From the IMG/VR virus record IMGVR_UViG_3300032307_000652, positions 1 through 64,000 of that record: DNA of 64,000 nucleotides; one strand, written 5' to 3'. This stretch comes from a virus. The notes under the pieces were generated by a model that saw nothing but the letters and a program-made list of their open reading frames with translations, searched no databases and was not told the origin of the DNA. Each line of letters opens with the position of its first letter. The stretch's first letter is position 1. Shown here piece after piece: positions 32,844 through 41,382 of this stretch. Both the position numbers and the translations under genes were made by a program.

Positions 32844-34604
32844 TTACTTACTATTGATTTCGTTAAGTATTTGTTCAACAATATCTACAGAATTTTCATC
32901 TACATCACCCATAACCGTACCAATAATCTGTTTCTTCTTTATAAGAATGTCGTAGATAACACCTTCGATTGTATTTTCAAATAGTGGGTAGTACACTGAA
33001 ACTGAATTTTTTTGACCGTATCTGTAAGCTCTGTCTTCCGCCTGACTATGTTCTGCAGGAACAAATGATAAGTCATTCATAATAACCGCTTCACCTGCCG
33101 TGAGTGTTAATCCAACACCTGCCGCTTTCATATTACCACAAAAAACTTGTATTTTATCACTTTCTTGGAACTTGTCAACAGCATCTTGTCTTGCAGGTTT
33201 TGATGTTGACCCATCTAAATAAACAGATTTCTTACCAAAATGTTCGTGTATCTTTTTAAGTGGTTCAGTAAAGTTACTGAAGATAATAACTTTTTTACCC
33301 TGCTCAATAATGTTCTCAGCAAGTTCAATTGTAATCGGTATTTTTTCTTCTGCAATAACTTGTCTTACTTTCATAAGTTTTGTAAACTGAACTGATAATG
33401 ATTTTGATTCATCTTGTCTGTTATTATACCAATCATAATACTCACCCATCAAACCTTCGTATAATCTTGATTTCAAACGAAGGTAAACAGGTGTCATAAT
33501 TTTTTCAGGTAAATCTAAAACATCAGTTTTTAATCTTCTCAAAATTTGACGAGAAGTTCTTTCTCTTAACTCCTCCAAGTTTGATGCTCCTGTCACATTC
33601 CAAATCTTTTTACCTCCAACTCTAAACTGATATCCACCACAATATCTAATAGCATATGCTTGCCAGTTTTGACTTACAGGACTATCAATAAGTTTTAAAA
33701 TATTGTAGTAATTCATTGGACGAGAAGTCATTGGTGTTCCCGTTAGTAACCATAATTTTTTAATATTTTTGGTTACATCCATTATAATCTTTGTTCTTTG
33801 AGCTTGAGCATTTGAAACGTAATGTGCTTCGTCAATTACAACCAAATCAAATTTTGAATTAAGGATTGTTGAGTTTAATTTATCTTTTGGGTCGTGGAAG
33901 TTTTTAAGAATGTCGTAGTTAACAATCACGTAATCCGCTTGTTCAAACTTTTTACCCTCACAGATATAAACTGACTTGTCGGTATAGTTTTTAATTTCTC
34001 TTTCCCAATTTATTTTGAGTGATGCTGGACAAATAATTAAAACTCTATTTGCTCCACTTTCTAAAGATGCAATAACGGTACTTGTTGTTTTACCAAGTCC
34101 CATATCATCCGCTAAAATAAACTTGTCGTTCTTTAATAACTTTTCAATTGCTTCTTTTTGGTGAGCAAGTGGTGGTCGGTTCTCATATTTTGTATAATCA
34201 ACATCAACCAAGTTTTCAGTGTATTGTTTAATAACCGCTGCTTTGGGTATCCAAAAATCATGAATAGTCTCACCACTAAAAATCTTACCCCAAATATGAT
34301 ATGATTTATCTTTCTCAATTAAAATCTTTTCAACATAGATTTTATCAGGTTCCTTAATAAATGGATTATCGGCAACAAGTTTTTGAGAAAAATACGAGTC
34401 AATCTCAACCCATTTCTTGGCAACTTTTGGAACTACTGAATTATATTCAATAACATAATCACATTGGGCTCTCGTAGGGACATATTTTTTATTTGACTCA
34501 ATCTGTTTTTTTAATTTAAGGATATAGTTATTTGAGCCCTGATAATTTTCAAGAATGGATATTGCCTGTTGTTCAACACTTAAATGTCCCGTGGAAGTCG
34601 TCAA
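32844..34604 (-). CDS. SNF2-family DNA helicase/translocase (UvsW-like role)
   Basis: A 586-residue SF2 helicase of the SNF2/SMARCAL1 group. RPPLAHQKEAIEKLL (Q-motif region), LADDMGLGKTT (motif I), VLIICPASLKINWERE (Ia), FDLVVIDEAHYV (II, DEAH), LWLLTGTPMTSRP (III), then VIIFSNFTEPLKKI (IV), VFCGNMKAAGVGLTLTAG (V) and AEDRAYRYGQKNSVSV (VI) are all present. Enzymes of this group remodel forks and D-loops, a job done by UvsW or Dda in T4. No ATG is available upstream of the domain; the first usable start is TTG 34604. It points away from gp14. Confidence 0.9.
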   Translation of the reverse strand: MTTSTGHLSVEQQAISILENYQGSNNYILKLKKQIESNKKYVPTRAQCDYVIEYNSVVPKVAKKWVEIDSYFSQKLVADNPFIKEPDKIYVEKILIEKDKSYHIWGKIFSGETIHDFWIPKAAVIKQYTENLVDVDYTKYENRPPLAHQKEAIEKLLKNDKFILADDMGLGKTTSTVIASLESGANRVLIICPASLKINWEREIKNYTDKSVYICEGKKFEQADYVIVNYDILKNFHDPKDKLNSTILNSKFDLVVIDEAHYVSNAQAQRTKIIMDVTKNIKKLWLLTGTPMTSRPMNYYNILKLIDSPVSQNWQAYAIRYCGGYQFRVGGKKIWNVTGASNLEELRERTSRQILRRLKTDVLDLPEKIMTPVYLRLKSRLYEGLMGEYYDWYNNRQDESKSLSVQFTKLMKVRQVIAEEKIPITIELAENIIEQGKKVIIFSNFTEPLKKIHEHFGKKSVYLDGSTSKPARQDAVDKFQESDKIQVFCGNMKAAGVGLTLTAGEAVIMNDLSFVPAEHSQAEDRAYRYGQKNSVSVYYPLFENTIEGVIYDILIKKKQIIGTVMGDVDENSVDIVEQILNEINSK

Positions 34605-34650
34605 AATATTTTAATTAACTATACAACTATAATAATAATCAAAAAAGAAA

Positions 34651-34657
34651 TATTTAT
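34651..34657 (+). promoter_or_regulatory. Candidate late promoter element TATTTAT
   Basis: TATTTATCAATATG places the motif four bases before ATG 34662 of the gp14-like gene. The downstream CAAT matches the copies at 22887 and 36614. Confidence 0.5.
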
Positions 34658-34661
34658 CAAT

Positions 34662-35177
34662 ATGTCAAATAGAATAGTTCCAATAACAAGATTAGGTAAA
34701 TTTTTCGGAGCGGAAGATTACAACTTAGATATTAGTATGGGGAGAGAATGGTTAGAAGGTGATATGAACTTCACTCTTGTACTATATCGTGTTGACAAAC
34801 AGAAGACAAATGTTGATGATGTTTATGGTGAGGCGTCGGTTGATGGGATTAAATTTTTACCCCCTGTTGAGTTTAAGGCTTTTTTACAAATTGTTGCCCC
34901 TGAAAATAAATTTCTTGGGTCAAGTAAGATTAATCAAATGGAACCAGGTAACGCAAGAATTTCTGTTTACCAAAAACATTTAGATGAATTAGAAATCGAT
35001 ATTGAACTTGGAGATTATATTGGATATTATGAAACTGAAACCCAAGTGAGGTATTATGTGGTTAATAATGATGGTCGTGTTGTTTCAGATAACAAACACA
35101 CATACGCAGGATATAAACCATTTTATAGAACAATAAACGCATCTCCTGTAATGGAAAACGAATTTAGAGGATTATAA
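34662..35177 (+). CDS. gp14: Neck protein, gp14-like
   Basis: A 171-residue protein started at ATG 34662 (MSNRIVPITRLGKFF); the open frame extends 26 codons upstream but that stretch is AT-rich leader. VDDVYGEASVDGIKFLPP, FKAFLQIVAPENKFLG, ISVYQKHLDELEIDIELGDY and IGYYETETQVRYYVV follow the T4 gp14 order: D-x-x-(F/Y)-GE, then a strand block, then a GD-(L/Y)-I strand. T4 gp14 is 256 residues, so this is a compact form. It should bind gp13 at the head-tail joint. It begins the rightward neck/tail operon. Confidence 0.68.
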   Translation: MSNRIVPITRLGKFFGAEDYNLDISMGREWLEGDMNFTLVLYRVDKQKTNVDDVYGEASVDGIKFLPPVEFKAFLQIVAPENKFLGSSKINQMEPGNARISVYQKHLDELEIDIELGDYIGYYETETQVRYYVVNNDGRVVSDNKHTYAGYKPFYRTINASPVMENEFRGL

Positions 35178-35178
35178 A

Positions 35179-35337
35179 ATGAAAATTATTATTTCTGAAA
35201 AACAATTAAGAATGATTGTTGAGACAATACAAGATGGTAGGGTGATTTGTGATTGTGGTTGGTCTTGGGACTTATCTGACGGAGGAAACGACCCATATAT
35301 TTGTCATAAATGTGGTAATAATAATGAAGAAAAATAA
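35179..35337 (+). CDS. Small zinc-ribbon protein (52 aa)
   Basis: A 52-residue protein: MKIIISEKQLRMIVETI followed by a zinc ribbon VICDCGWSW-DLSDGGNDPYICHKCG. The four metal ligands are C24/C26 and C42-H43/C45. The ATG is one base after the gp14-like stop and the TAA overlaps the next ATG (TAATG). The N-terminal helix ends in I-V-E, compatible with a prohead protease site. The function is unknown; similar CxCGWSW motifs occur in aquatic phage proteins as far as I recall. Confidence 0.7.
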   Translation: MKIIISEKQLRMIVETIQDGRVICDCGWSWDLSDGGNDPYICHKCGNNNEEK

Positions 35338-36389
35338 TGGCGTTACCTAAAATTAAAAAAACTTTACCTTTAACATACCCTCCTGTCGGTTATGAAAGAA
35401 GATTAGAACTTCTTGAAGATATCAATAAGGACGGAACTTACTTGCCTAAATCTATTTTACATGAAGATTTAGATAGAGGTTTTTTGGATTTTGTTAAAAA
35501 CGATTTAAAAACGGTTGTTGGTGGAAAAGTTGTCAGAGTTGTTGATATATTAATGACAACTCAGAATTGGGCTCAATTCACACAAACTTGGGATTTTAAT
35601 AACATTGATAAAAATGTTCAACCTCCAATTATTACAACAGTAAGAACACCTGAAGTAAAATTTGGGTCATTACCTTCATTAAGATATAATATACCAAATA
35701 GAAAACAATATTATTATGCTGCGGTCCCAACATGGGATGGACAAAGAAAAGGTATGGATATATATACTATTCCACAACCAGTTCCTGTTGATATAAAATT
35801 TTCAGTTAAAATTATCTGTAATAGAATGAGAGAATTGAATAAATTCAATCAAATTGTTATCGAAAAATTTGCGTCTCGTCAAGCTTATACTCAAATTAAA
35901 GGACATTACATTCCAATAACACTTGACGAAGTATCTGATGAATCGGTTATGGATGTGGAAAAAAGAAGATATTATATACAATCTTACGCTTTCACACTAC
36001 AAGGATTTTTAAGTGATGAAGAAGAATATGAAGTTAAACCTGCAATTAGTAGGAGTTTAATGTTAGTTGAGTTAGACAACAGAAAGAAAAAAGTAAAAAG
36101 AAAACAATACCCACCAAATCCTGACCAATATGTTTTTAATGCTAATTTTCCTGTAGGTGTAACTTCTTATACTCAAACATTTAGTTATTCGGCAAATATT
36201 AATATTAATGGTGATGTTAATATAAACACGTATGAATTCTTAATTAACGGGTTATATTATGGAAACAATATTACAACATTACCCGCTGGTGTGATACAAA
36301 TTAATACAAATGATATTTTAACTATTAATATTGTTAAAACAAATAACGCTCAACCATCGTCATTTAATTTAGTTTCAACACTAATCTAA
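35337..36389 (+). CDS. gp15: Tail terminator/sheath completion protein, gp15-like
   Basis: A 350-residue protein. The core VPVDIKFSVKIICNRMREL-NKFNQIVIEKFASRQAYTQI and LDEVSDESVMDVEKRRYYIQSYAFTLQGFL corresponds to the T4 gp15 blocks around IYELSIFTRYEDDMFQIVEQ and SRRRIEWSLTFEVNGWMYPP. gp15 caps the tail tube and sheath and joins the tail to the neck. A C-terminal ~80-residue beta-rich domain (VFNANFPVGVTSYTQTFSYS onward) has no T4 counterpart and looks Ig-like. Its stop overlaps the stop of a tiny convergent gene. Confidence 0.75.
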   Translation: MALPKIKKTLPLTYPPVGYERRLELLEDINKDGTYLPKSILHEDLDRGFLDFVKNDLKTVVGGKVVRVVDILMTTQNWAQFTQTWDFNNIDKNVQPPIITTVRTPEVKFGSLPSLRYNIPNRKQYYYAAVPTWDGQRKGMDIYTIPQPVPVDIKFSVKIICNRMRELNKFNQIVIEKFASRQAYTQIKGHYIPITLDEVSDESVMDVEKRRYYIQSYAFTLQGFLSDEEEYEVKPAISRSLMLVELDNRKKKVKRKQYPPNPDQYVFNANFPVGVTSYTQTFSYSANININGDVNINTYEFLINGLYYGNNITTLPAGVIQINTNDILTINIVKTNNAQPSSFNLVSTLI

Positions 36390-36535
36390 CGTTCCCCGTA
36401 GATATCTTTTTTTTCCTCACAATTATCCTTAATTAGTTTTTCTAAAAACTTATGAATTTTTAAACCATGTTTCATACAGTAGTCCTTTAGGATTTTATGA
36501 CTGTCAGGGGATATTTTTATATTCTTAATTTCCAA
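36386..36535 (-). CDS. Tiny DNA-binding-like protein (49 aa, TTG start)
   Basis: A 49-residue frame on the minus strand from TTG 36535 to TAG 36386. Its sequence LEIKNIKISPDSHKILKDYC-MKHGLKIHKFLEKLIKDNCEE has the strand-helix-helix periodicity of ribbon-helix-helix regulators (K-I-S-P-x-x-H-x-x-L-K-x-(Y/F)-C). A minus-strand TATTTATAAATC lies 35 bases upstream, the same distance as the motif before the sheath gene. The stop overlaps the gp15-like stop. No upstream ATG exists in frame. Confidence is moderate because of length and start codon. Confidence 0.5.
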   Translation of the reverse strand: MEIKNIKISPDSHKILKDYCMKHGLKIHKFLEKLIKDNCEEKKDIYGER

Positions 36536-36570
36536 GGTAGAAAAAAGGTAGAATTTATTCTTACTGATTT

Positions 36571-36577
36571 ATAAATA
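36571..36577 (-). promoter_or_regulatory. Candidate late promoter element TATTTAT
   Basis: Minus-strand TATTTATAAATC, 35 bases before the TTG at 36535. It forms a divergent pair with the plus-strand copy at 36614. Confidence 0.4.
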
Positions 36578-36613
36578 GTTAGTAATGCCATTAGTTTTTG
36601 ATTAGAATGACAA

Positions 36614-36620
36614 TATTTAT
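36614..36620 (+). promoter_or_regulatory. Candidate late promoter element TATTTAT
   Basis: TATTTATCAATAAATAAAT lies 35 bases before ATG 36656 of the sheath gene, giving room for an A-rich leader of about 28 bases if transcription starts seven bases downstream. Confidence 0.55.
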
Positions 36621-36655
36621 CAATAAATAAATTTTTAAAAACATTTAAAATAAAC

Positions 36656-39600
36656 ATGGCAACATCAAACAAAGTTTTCGTCTCGCCGGGTGTATATACA
36701 TCAGAAAGAGACTTATCATTTGTTTCACAAAGTGTCGGAGTTACTACTTTAGGTATAGTTGGGGAAACCTTGAGAGGTCCAGCGTTTGAACCTATATTCA
36801 TTTCAAGCTACGGAGAATTTGAAACTTACTTCGGTAGTACACTTCCTGAAAAATTTGTGAATACACAAATCCCAAAATATGAAGCTGCATACATTGCTAA
36901 ATCATATTTACAACAATCAAATCAACTTTTTGTAACAAGAGTTTTAGGTTTATCAGGTTATGACGCAGGTCCTTCTTGGTCTATCACAACAGTTGCTAAT
37001 GTTGATTGTAATACTATTGGAATTACTGGTGGAACTTCATTTAGTTTTGACTTTACGGGTTCAACCGCATCAACAACTTCAATACAGTTTACTTCAGCAG
37101 TCCCTTCAGTGATTTCAGGTAATACTTATTACTCAAATAACTACACAGCATTTGATGGTACTAATTCATCAATATTGTCAGATTTAAGAAGTCAGATATC
37201 AAGTATTTTATCAACTAATTCATTATCTGCAACATCAGCATATTATTTTGGTCCTGTTTCAGGAACTCAAGTTAACGCAAATGTTGTTGCGGGTTTAACT
37301 TCCGCAACAAATGTGTTTGATGTTGATAGTATAAGTGCTTCAACAATAGATTATTGTTCAGGTACAAATGACGCTTGGTTCTATGCTAACTTCGTACCGC
37401 CAGCAACAGGTGAGGCGTATTACGGAAACTCTTTCTATACTAATATTAGTTCTTTATCAGGAAGTGCGTTTAGTACCGCTGGAAGTTTTACAGGAACTGT
37501 TTCAGGTTATTATTATGGATTTTCAGGTTTAACTTATTCAGGTTATAATGATTTAGTAATTGCGACACTTCGTTCAAGAGGGGTAACTAATTATTCATCT
37601 ACTCAACATGGTCCTGAATATCAAGTAACAGGAACTTCTGACGTTCAAATGATTTGTACAGGAAGTTACTCTGCGGTAACTCAAAATCCATTTGCGACAT
37701 TTGTAATTTCAGGTTTAAGTTACGATTCAACATCATTTAGTTTTGAAACGTCTTTTACACCTTCAAACGCTAACTTTATAACTAAAGTATTTGGAGTTGA
37801 AAACTTCGCTAAAGACCAATCTGAAGTTCCTTTGTTTGTTGAAGAAAGATATTCTACATTGTTATCTTACGGATATAATAAAGGATTTATTAGAGGATTA
37901 AATTGTTCTTTAATATCTTTACCTGAAGCAAGAAATAATAATATTGATTCAATCGCATATTATTTAGAAAGATATCAAACTCCACAATCACCATGGGTTG
38001 TTTCAGAATTACGTGGTAATTTAGTTTACAGATTATTCAGAGCTGTTACAATTTCTGACGGAAATGATGCGAACGCTGAAATTAAAATTTCAATCGCAAA
38101 CATTTCATTTAACAATGGAACATTTGATTTAATTGTTAGAGATTTCTTTGACACAGATTCTAACCCTGTTGTTTTAGAGAAATTCACTAATTGTAGTATG
38201 AATCCTGGTGAAAACAACTACGTAGCTAAAAAAGTTGGTAGTTCAGATGGTGAGTTCGCAATAAAATCAAAATTCATTATGGTTGAAATTAACACGGAAG
38301 CTCCAGTTGACGCTCTTCCTTGTGGTTTTGAAGGTTTTGAAACTCGTAAATACACAGGTGCTAAATCACCGTTCCAAATTTATAAAACAAAGTATGACTA
38401 TCCTGGTGAAGTTATTTACAACCCACCATTTGGAACTACTGCTGGTTTAGATAATGCGGTTCAAAGTTCAGGTGATAACATAAGAAGAACTTATTTAGGT
38501 ATTTCTTCAGCAGTGGCTTTCTCATCAGACTCACCAGGTTATGACCCTGATTTCTTCCAATATAAAGGAATGCCAAATCCAATAACAACAACTTGTACTG
38601 AGCCAAGTCATGTAAGTTGGGGATTACAAACTAAAGGTTTCCACATGGATAGTGGAGCAACTTCGGTAACAATAGCAAATGTTTACTCAAATAGTGGACA
38701 AACAGCGTTTTATGTTGGAGCTGGGTCATTTAGTTCTGAACCTACTTCACAAACTAGCCCATATTACTTCTTGTATTCTCGTAAGTTTACTTTCTTGGTA
38801 CAAGGTGGTTTTGATGGATGGGATATCTATCGTGAATACAGAACAAATGCTGACCGTTACAGATTAGGTAACACTGGTTATAAACAAGGAGCGTTAGCGG
38901 GTTGTGTACCTTACACAGATGCTACAGGATGGGGAGCGTTTAAACAAATCACAGTTGGTGATAACACAGTTGATTACGCAAACACTGACTATTATGCATA
39001 CCTATTGGGTGTTCAACAATTCGCAAATCCTGAGGTAACAAATATCAATGTGTTAGTAACACCTGGTATTGATTATGTTAACAATGGTGATTTAGTAGAA
39101 CAAGTAATTGATATTGTTGAGAATGACAGAGCGGACTCAATCTACATCTGTACAACTCCTGATTTCAATTTATTACAACCTTCAACTTCAATGGATAATT
39201 TAATTTACCCACAAGAAGCGGTTGATAACTTGGAAAACACTAATATTGATTCTAACTATACCGCAACTTACTACCCATGGGTTCTTACTCGTGATACGGT
39301 AAATAACACTCAAATCTATATTCCAGCAACGGCTGAAGCAACAAGAAACTTCGCGTTAACAGATAACATCGCGTTCCCATGGTTCGCAACTGCTGGTTAT
39401 ACAAGAGGTGTGGTAAATGCGGTTAGAGCTCGTAAGAGATTAACTCAAGAAGATAGAGATACTCTTTACAAAGGAAGAATTAACCCAATCGCAACTTTCA
39501 ACGACGTTGGAACTGTTATTTGGGGTAATAAAACTCTTCAAATTAGAGAGTCAGCTCTTGACAGAATTAACGTAAGAAGATTGTTATTACAAGCTCGTAA

Positions 39601-39871
39601 GTTGATTTCAGCAGTAGCCGTAAGATTATTGTTCGAACAAAACGACAACTTAGTAAGACAACAATTCTTAGATTCTGTTAACCCAATCTTAGATGCGATT
39701 CGTAGAGATAGAGGTTTGTATGACTTCAGAGTTACTGTTCAAAACACACCTGAAGACTTAGACGCTAACCAAATGGTAGGTAAGATTTACATCAAACCAA
39801 CTAAAGCTCTTGAATTCATTGATATTGAGTTCTTAATCACTCCAACAGGAGCATCGTTTGAAAATATCTAA
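36656..39871 (+). CDS. gp18: Tail sheath protein, gp18-like, enlarged (1071 aa)
   Basis: A 1071-residue contractile sheath protein. The N-terminus VSPGVYTSERDLSFVSQSVG and GIVGETLRGPAFEPIFISSY are the conserved sheath core start. The C-terminal third (RVVNAVRARKRLTQEDRD-type region, INPIATFNDVGTVIWGNKTL, QIRESALDRINVRRLLLQ, IDIEFLITPTGASFENI) matches the sheath C-terminal domain. T4 gp18 is 659 residues; here Ser/Thr/Gly-rich insertions between about 100 and 370 and near 600-720 likely form surface domains. It is followed by a strong terminator, consistent with very high expression. Confidence 0.93.
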   Translation: MATSNKVFVSPGVYTSERDLSFVSQSVGVTTLGIVGETLRGPAFEPIFISSYGEFETYFGSTLPEKFVNTQIPKYEAAYIAKSYLQQSNQLFVTRVLGLSGYDAGPSWSITTVANVDCNTIGITGGTSFSFDFTGSTASTTSIQFTSAVPSVISGNTYYSNNYTAFDGTNSSILSDLRSQISSILSTNSLSATSAYYFGPVSGTQVNANVVAGLTSATNVFDVDSISASTIDYCSGTNDAWFYANFVPPATGEAYYGNSFYTNISSLSGSAFSTAGSFTGTVSGYYYGFSGLTYSGYNDLVIATLRSRGVTNYSSTQHGPEYQVTGTSDVQMICTGSYSAVTQNPFATFVISGLSYDSTSFSFETSFTPSNANFITKVFGVENFAKDQSEVPLFVEERYSTLLSYGYNKGFIRGLNCSLISLPEARNNNIDSIAYYLERYQTPQSPWVVSELRGNLVYRLFRAVTISDGNDANAEIKISIANISFNNGTFDLIVRDFFDTDSNPVVLEKFTNCSMNPGENNYVAKKVGSSDGEFAIKSKFIMVEINTEAPVDALPCGFEGFETRKYTGAKSPFQIYKTKYDYPGEVIYNPPFGTTAGLDNAVQSSGDNIRRTYLGISSAVAFSSDSPGYDPDFFQYKGMPNPITTTCTEPSHVSWGLQTKGFHMDSGATSVTIANVYSNSGQTAFYVGAGSFSSEPTSQTSPYYFLYSRKFTFLVQGGFDGWDIYREYRTNADRYRLGNTGYKQGALAGCVPYTDATGWGAFKQITVGDNTVDYANTDYYAYLLGVQQFANPEVTNINVLVTPGIDYVNNGDLVEQVIDIVENDRADSIYICTTPDFNLLQPSTSMDNLIYPQEAVDNLENTNIDSNYTATYYPWVLTRDTVNNTQIYIPATAEATRNFALTDNIAFPWFATAGYTRGVVNAVRARKRLTQEDRDTLYKGRINPIATFNDVGTVIWGNKTLQIRESALDRINVRRLLLQARKLISAVAVRLLFEQNDNLVRQQFLDSVNPILDAIRRDRGLYDFRVTVQNTPEDLDANQMVGKIYIKPTKALEFIDIEFLITPTGASFENI

Positions 39872-39890
39872 AAAATAATATCTAAAAAGA

Positions 39891-39920
39891 CCCTCACAGA
39901 AATGTGGGGGTTTTTTATTT
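39891..39920 (+). terminator. Rho-independent terminator after the sheath gene
   Basis: CCCTCACA/TGTGGGGG eight-base-pair stem with a GAAA tetraloop (39891-39910), followed by TTTTTTATTT. It rules out the longer start of the next gene, which would lie inside the stem. Confidence 0.92.
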
Positions 39921-39926
39921 TGTTAA

Positions 39927-39933
39927 TATTTAT
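39927..39933 (+). promoter_or_regulatory. Candidate late promoter element TATTTAT
   Basis: TATTTATAGTTATG sits seven bases after the terminator T-tract and four bases before ATG 39938, so the HAD gene can be re-initiated after termination. Confidence 0.5.
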
Positions 39934-39937
39934 AGTT

Positions 39938-40753
39938 ATGAAAATGTTTTTAGTAGAAAAATTTGAGGAAGAAGTTACACCCGATTTAAAGTATTATGCT
40001 TTTGACTGGGATGATAATATTCTTACAATGCCGACACAAATAATACTTCGTACTGAAGGTGGTGAAGAAGTTGGTATGTCAACAGAAGACTTTGCGGAAT
40101 ATCGTGTTAAAGTTGGAGTTGAACCTTTTGAATATAAAAAGAAAACTATTGTTGGGTTTGCTGACGACCCATTCAGAAATTTTGGAACCAAAGGGGATAA
40201 GAGGTTCATTATTGACGCAATGATGGCAAAAGAAGGTCCGGCATGGGATGACTTTGTTGAAGCGATTAATGGAGGCTCAATCTTTTCAATAGTTACTGCA
40301 AGAGGACATTCACCATTAGCGTTACGTAGAGCAATCGAAAATATGATTGAAACTAATTTTAAAGGGATATCTAAAAAAGAATTAGTTAAAAATTTAAGAA
40401 AGTTTAGAAAGTTCGCGGGTGAAGAAGATATGAGTGATAAAGAACTTATTAATGCTTATATGGATATGAACAAGTATTATCCTGTAACATTTGGAGCCGG
40501 TTCGGCACAAAGTCCTGAAAAAGGAAAAGTAGATGCTTTAAGAGAGTTCCAACAATACGTGAAATATTTGGCGGGAAGATTAAAAAAACCTATAATGTTT
40601 AAAGATGATATTAGTAATAGATTCATACCTAAAATAGGTTTTTCAGATGATGATTTAAGAAATCTGGAAAAAGTTAAAGATGAATTATCAAAAGACCCAG
40701 AAAATATTATTCAAACAATATCAACACATGGAGGAGAAAAGAAATTATATTAA
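39938..40753 (+). CDS. HAD-superfamily phosphatase-like protein
   Basis: A 271-residue protein started at ATG 39938 (MKMFLVEKFEEEV); 12 more in-frame codons upstream overlap the terminator and are rejected. HAD motif I is YYAFDWDDNIL with D23 and D25, motif II is SIVTARGHSPLALR, a Lys-rich helical cap follows (NLRKFRKFAGEED), and motif IV is PIMFKDDISNRF. Unlike the 2739 gene, the catalytic Asp pair is intact. The substrate is unknown. It is between sheath and tube genes, and such proteins are frequent there in related phages as far as I recall; its first seven residues end in L-V-E. Confidence 0.75.
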   Translation: MKMFLVEKFEEEVTPDLKYYAFDWDDNILTMPTQIILRTEGGEEVGMSTEDFAEYRVKVGVEPFEYKKKTIVGFADDPFRNFGTKGDKRFIIDAMMAKEGPAWDDFVEAINGGSIFSIVTARGHSPLALRRAIENMIETNFKGISKKELVKNLRKFRKFAGEEDMSDKELINAYMDMNKYYPVTFGAGSAQSPEKGKVDALREFQQYVKYLAGRLKKPIMFKDDISNRFIPKIGFSDDDLRNLEKVKDELSKDPENIIQTISTHGGEKKLY

Positions 40754-40760
40754 TATTTAT
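40754..40760 (+). promoter_or_regulatory. Candidate late promoter element TATTTAT (upstream copy)
   Basis: TATTTATAAACTGG immediately follows the HAD stop, 109 bases before the tube ATG. It is one of two copies in this 116-base spacer; the nearer copy at 40829 is the better candidate. Confidence 0.3.
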
Positions 40761-40828
40761 AAACTGGACTTATAGCAAGTTTGACTGAAAAAAAATTCAA
40801 AGTAAATAGAAAAATATTTAATTGACAC

Positions 40829-40835
40829 TATTTAT
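40829..40835 (+). promoter_or_regulatory. Candidate late promoter element TATTTAT
   Basis: TATTTATAATAAAATAAA lies 34 bases before ATG 40870 of the tube gene, matching the 35-base distance before the sheath gene. The rest of the 40754-40869 spacer is A-rich with no coding frame. Confidence 0.55.
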
Positions 40836-40869
40836 AATAAAATAAAAGAAAATTTAAAAACAAAATAAT

Positions 40870-41358
40870 ATGGCTGATTTACTGATGAAAATGCCTTTTC
40901 CGTATGAACCCAAAAAGAAAAATAGATTTATTCTAAGATTTCCTTCTGAATTGGGTATAAACGAATGGTTTGTAGAAACAACAAATAGACCTAAAATAAC
41001 TATAAACCCTATTGATATTCCTTTTCTAAATACTAAAAGATATGTTGCGGGAAAATACGAATGGAATACTATTGGTGTTACACTACGTGACCCAATTGGA
41101 CCTTCAGCCGCTCAAGCAATGATGGAATGGGTTCGTTTACACGCTGAATCAGTAACGGGTCGTATGGGTTATGCAGCAGGATATAAGAAAGACGTTGAAC
41201 TTGAAATGTTAGACCCGACAGGTGTTGTTATTGAAAAGTGGTCTTTAATCCAATGTTTCTTGACTGACGTTGATTTTGGTTCTCTTGGTTATGCGGACGA
41301 CGCATTGGCTAATATTACATTGACACTTCGTCCTGACTATTGTGTATTACTTTACTAA
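40870..41358 (+). CDS. gp19: Tail tube protein, gp19-like
   Basis: A 162-residue tail tube protein, size equal to T4 gp19 (163). Landmarks are KKNRFILRFPSELGINEWFV, IDIPFLNTKRYVAGKYEWN, IGVTLRDPIGPSAAQAMMEW and CFLTDVDFGSLGYADDALAN with final ITLTLRPDYCVL. It forms stacked hexamers inside the sheath. It has its own promoter-like element and its own terminator, fitting a highly expressed single gene. Confidence 0.93.
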   Translation: MADLLMKMPFPYEPKKKNRFILRFPSELGINEWFVETTNRPKITINPIDIPFLNTKRYVAGKYEWNTIGVTLRDPIGPSAAQAMMEWVRLHAESVTGRMGYAAGYKKDVELEMLDPTGVVIEKWSLIQCFLTDVDFGSLGYADDALANITLTLRPDYCVLLY

Positions 41359-41382
41359 TACTATTACAAATATTATATTAAG

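Noticed and set aside
34584-34661. Extended start of the gp14-like gene
   Set aside because: The 26 extra codons are AT-rich leader containing the TATTTAT element, and overlap the helicase start.
36517-36801. 94-codon minus-strand frame over the sheath start
   Set aside because: It lies across the sheath promoter region and N-terminus, has poor protein-like composition, and is antisense to a certain gene.
39902-39937. Hydrophobic N-terminal segment on the HAD protein
   Set aside because: It would be translated from the terminator stem and T-tract; ATG 39938 gives a normal HAD start with no membrane segment.
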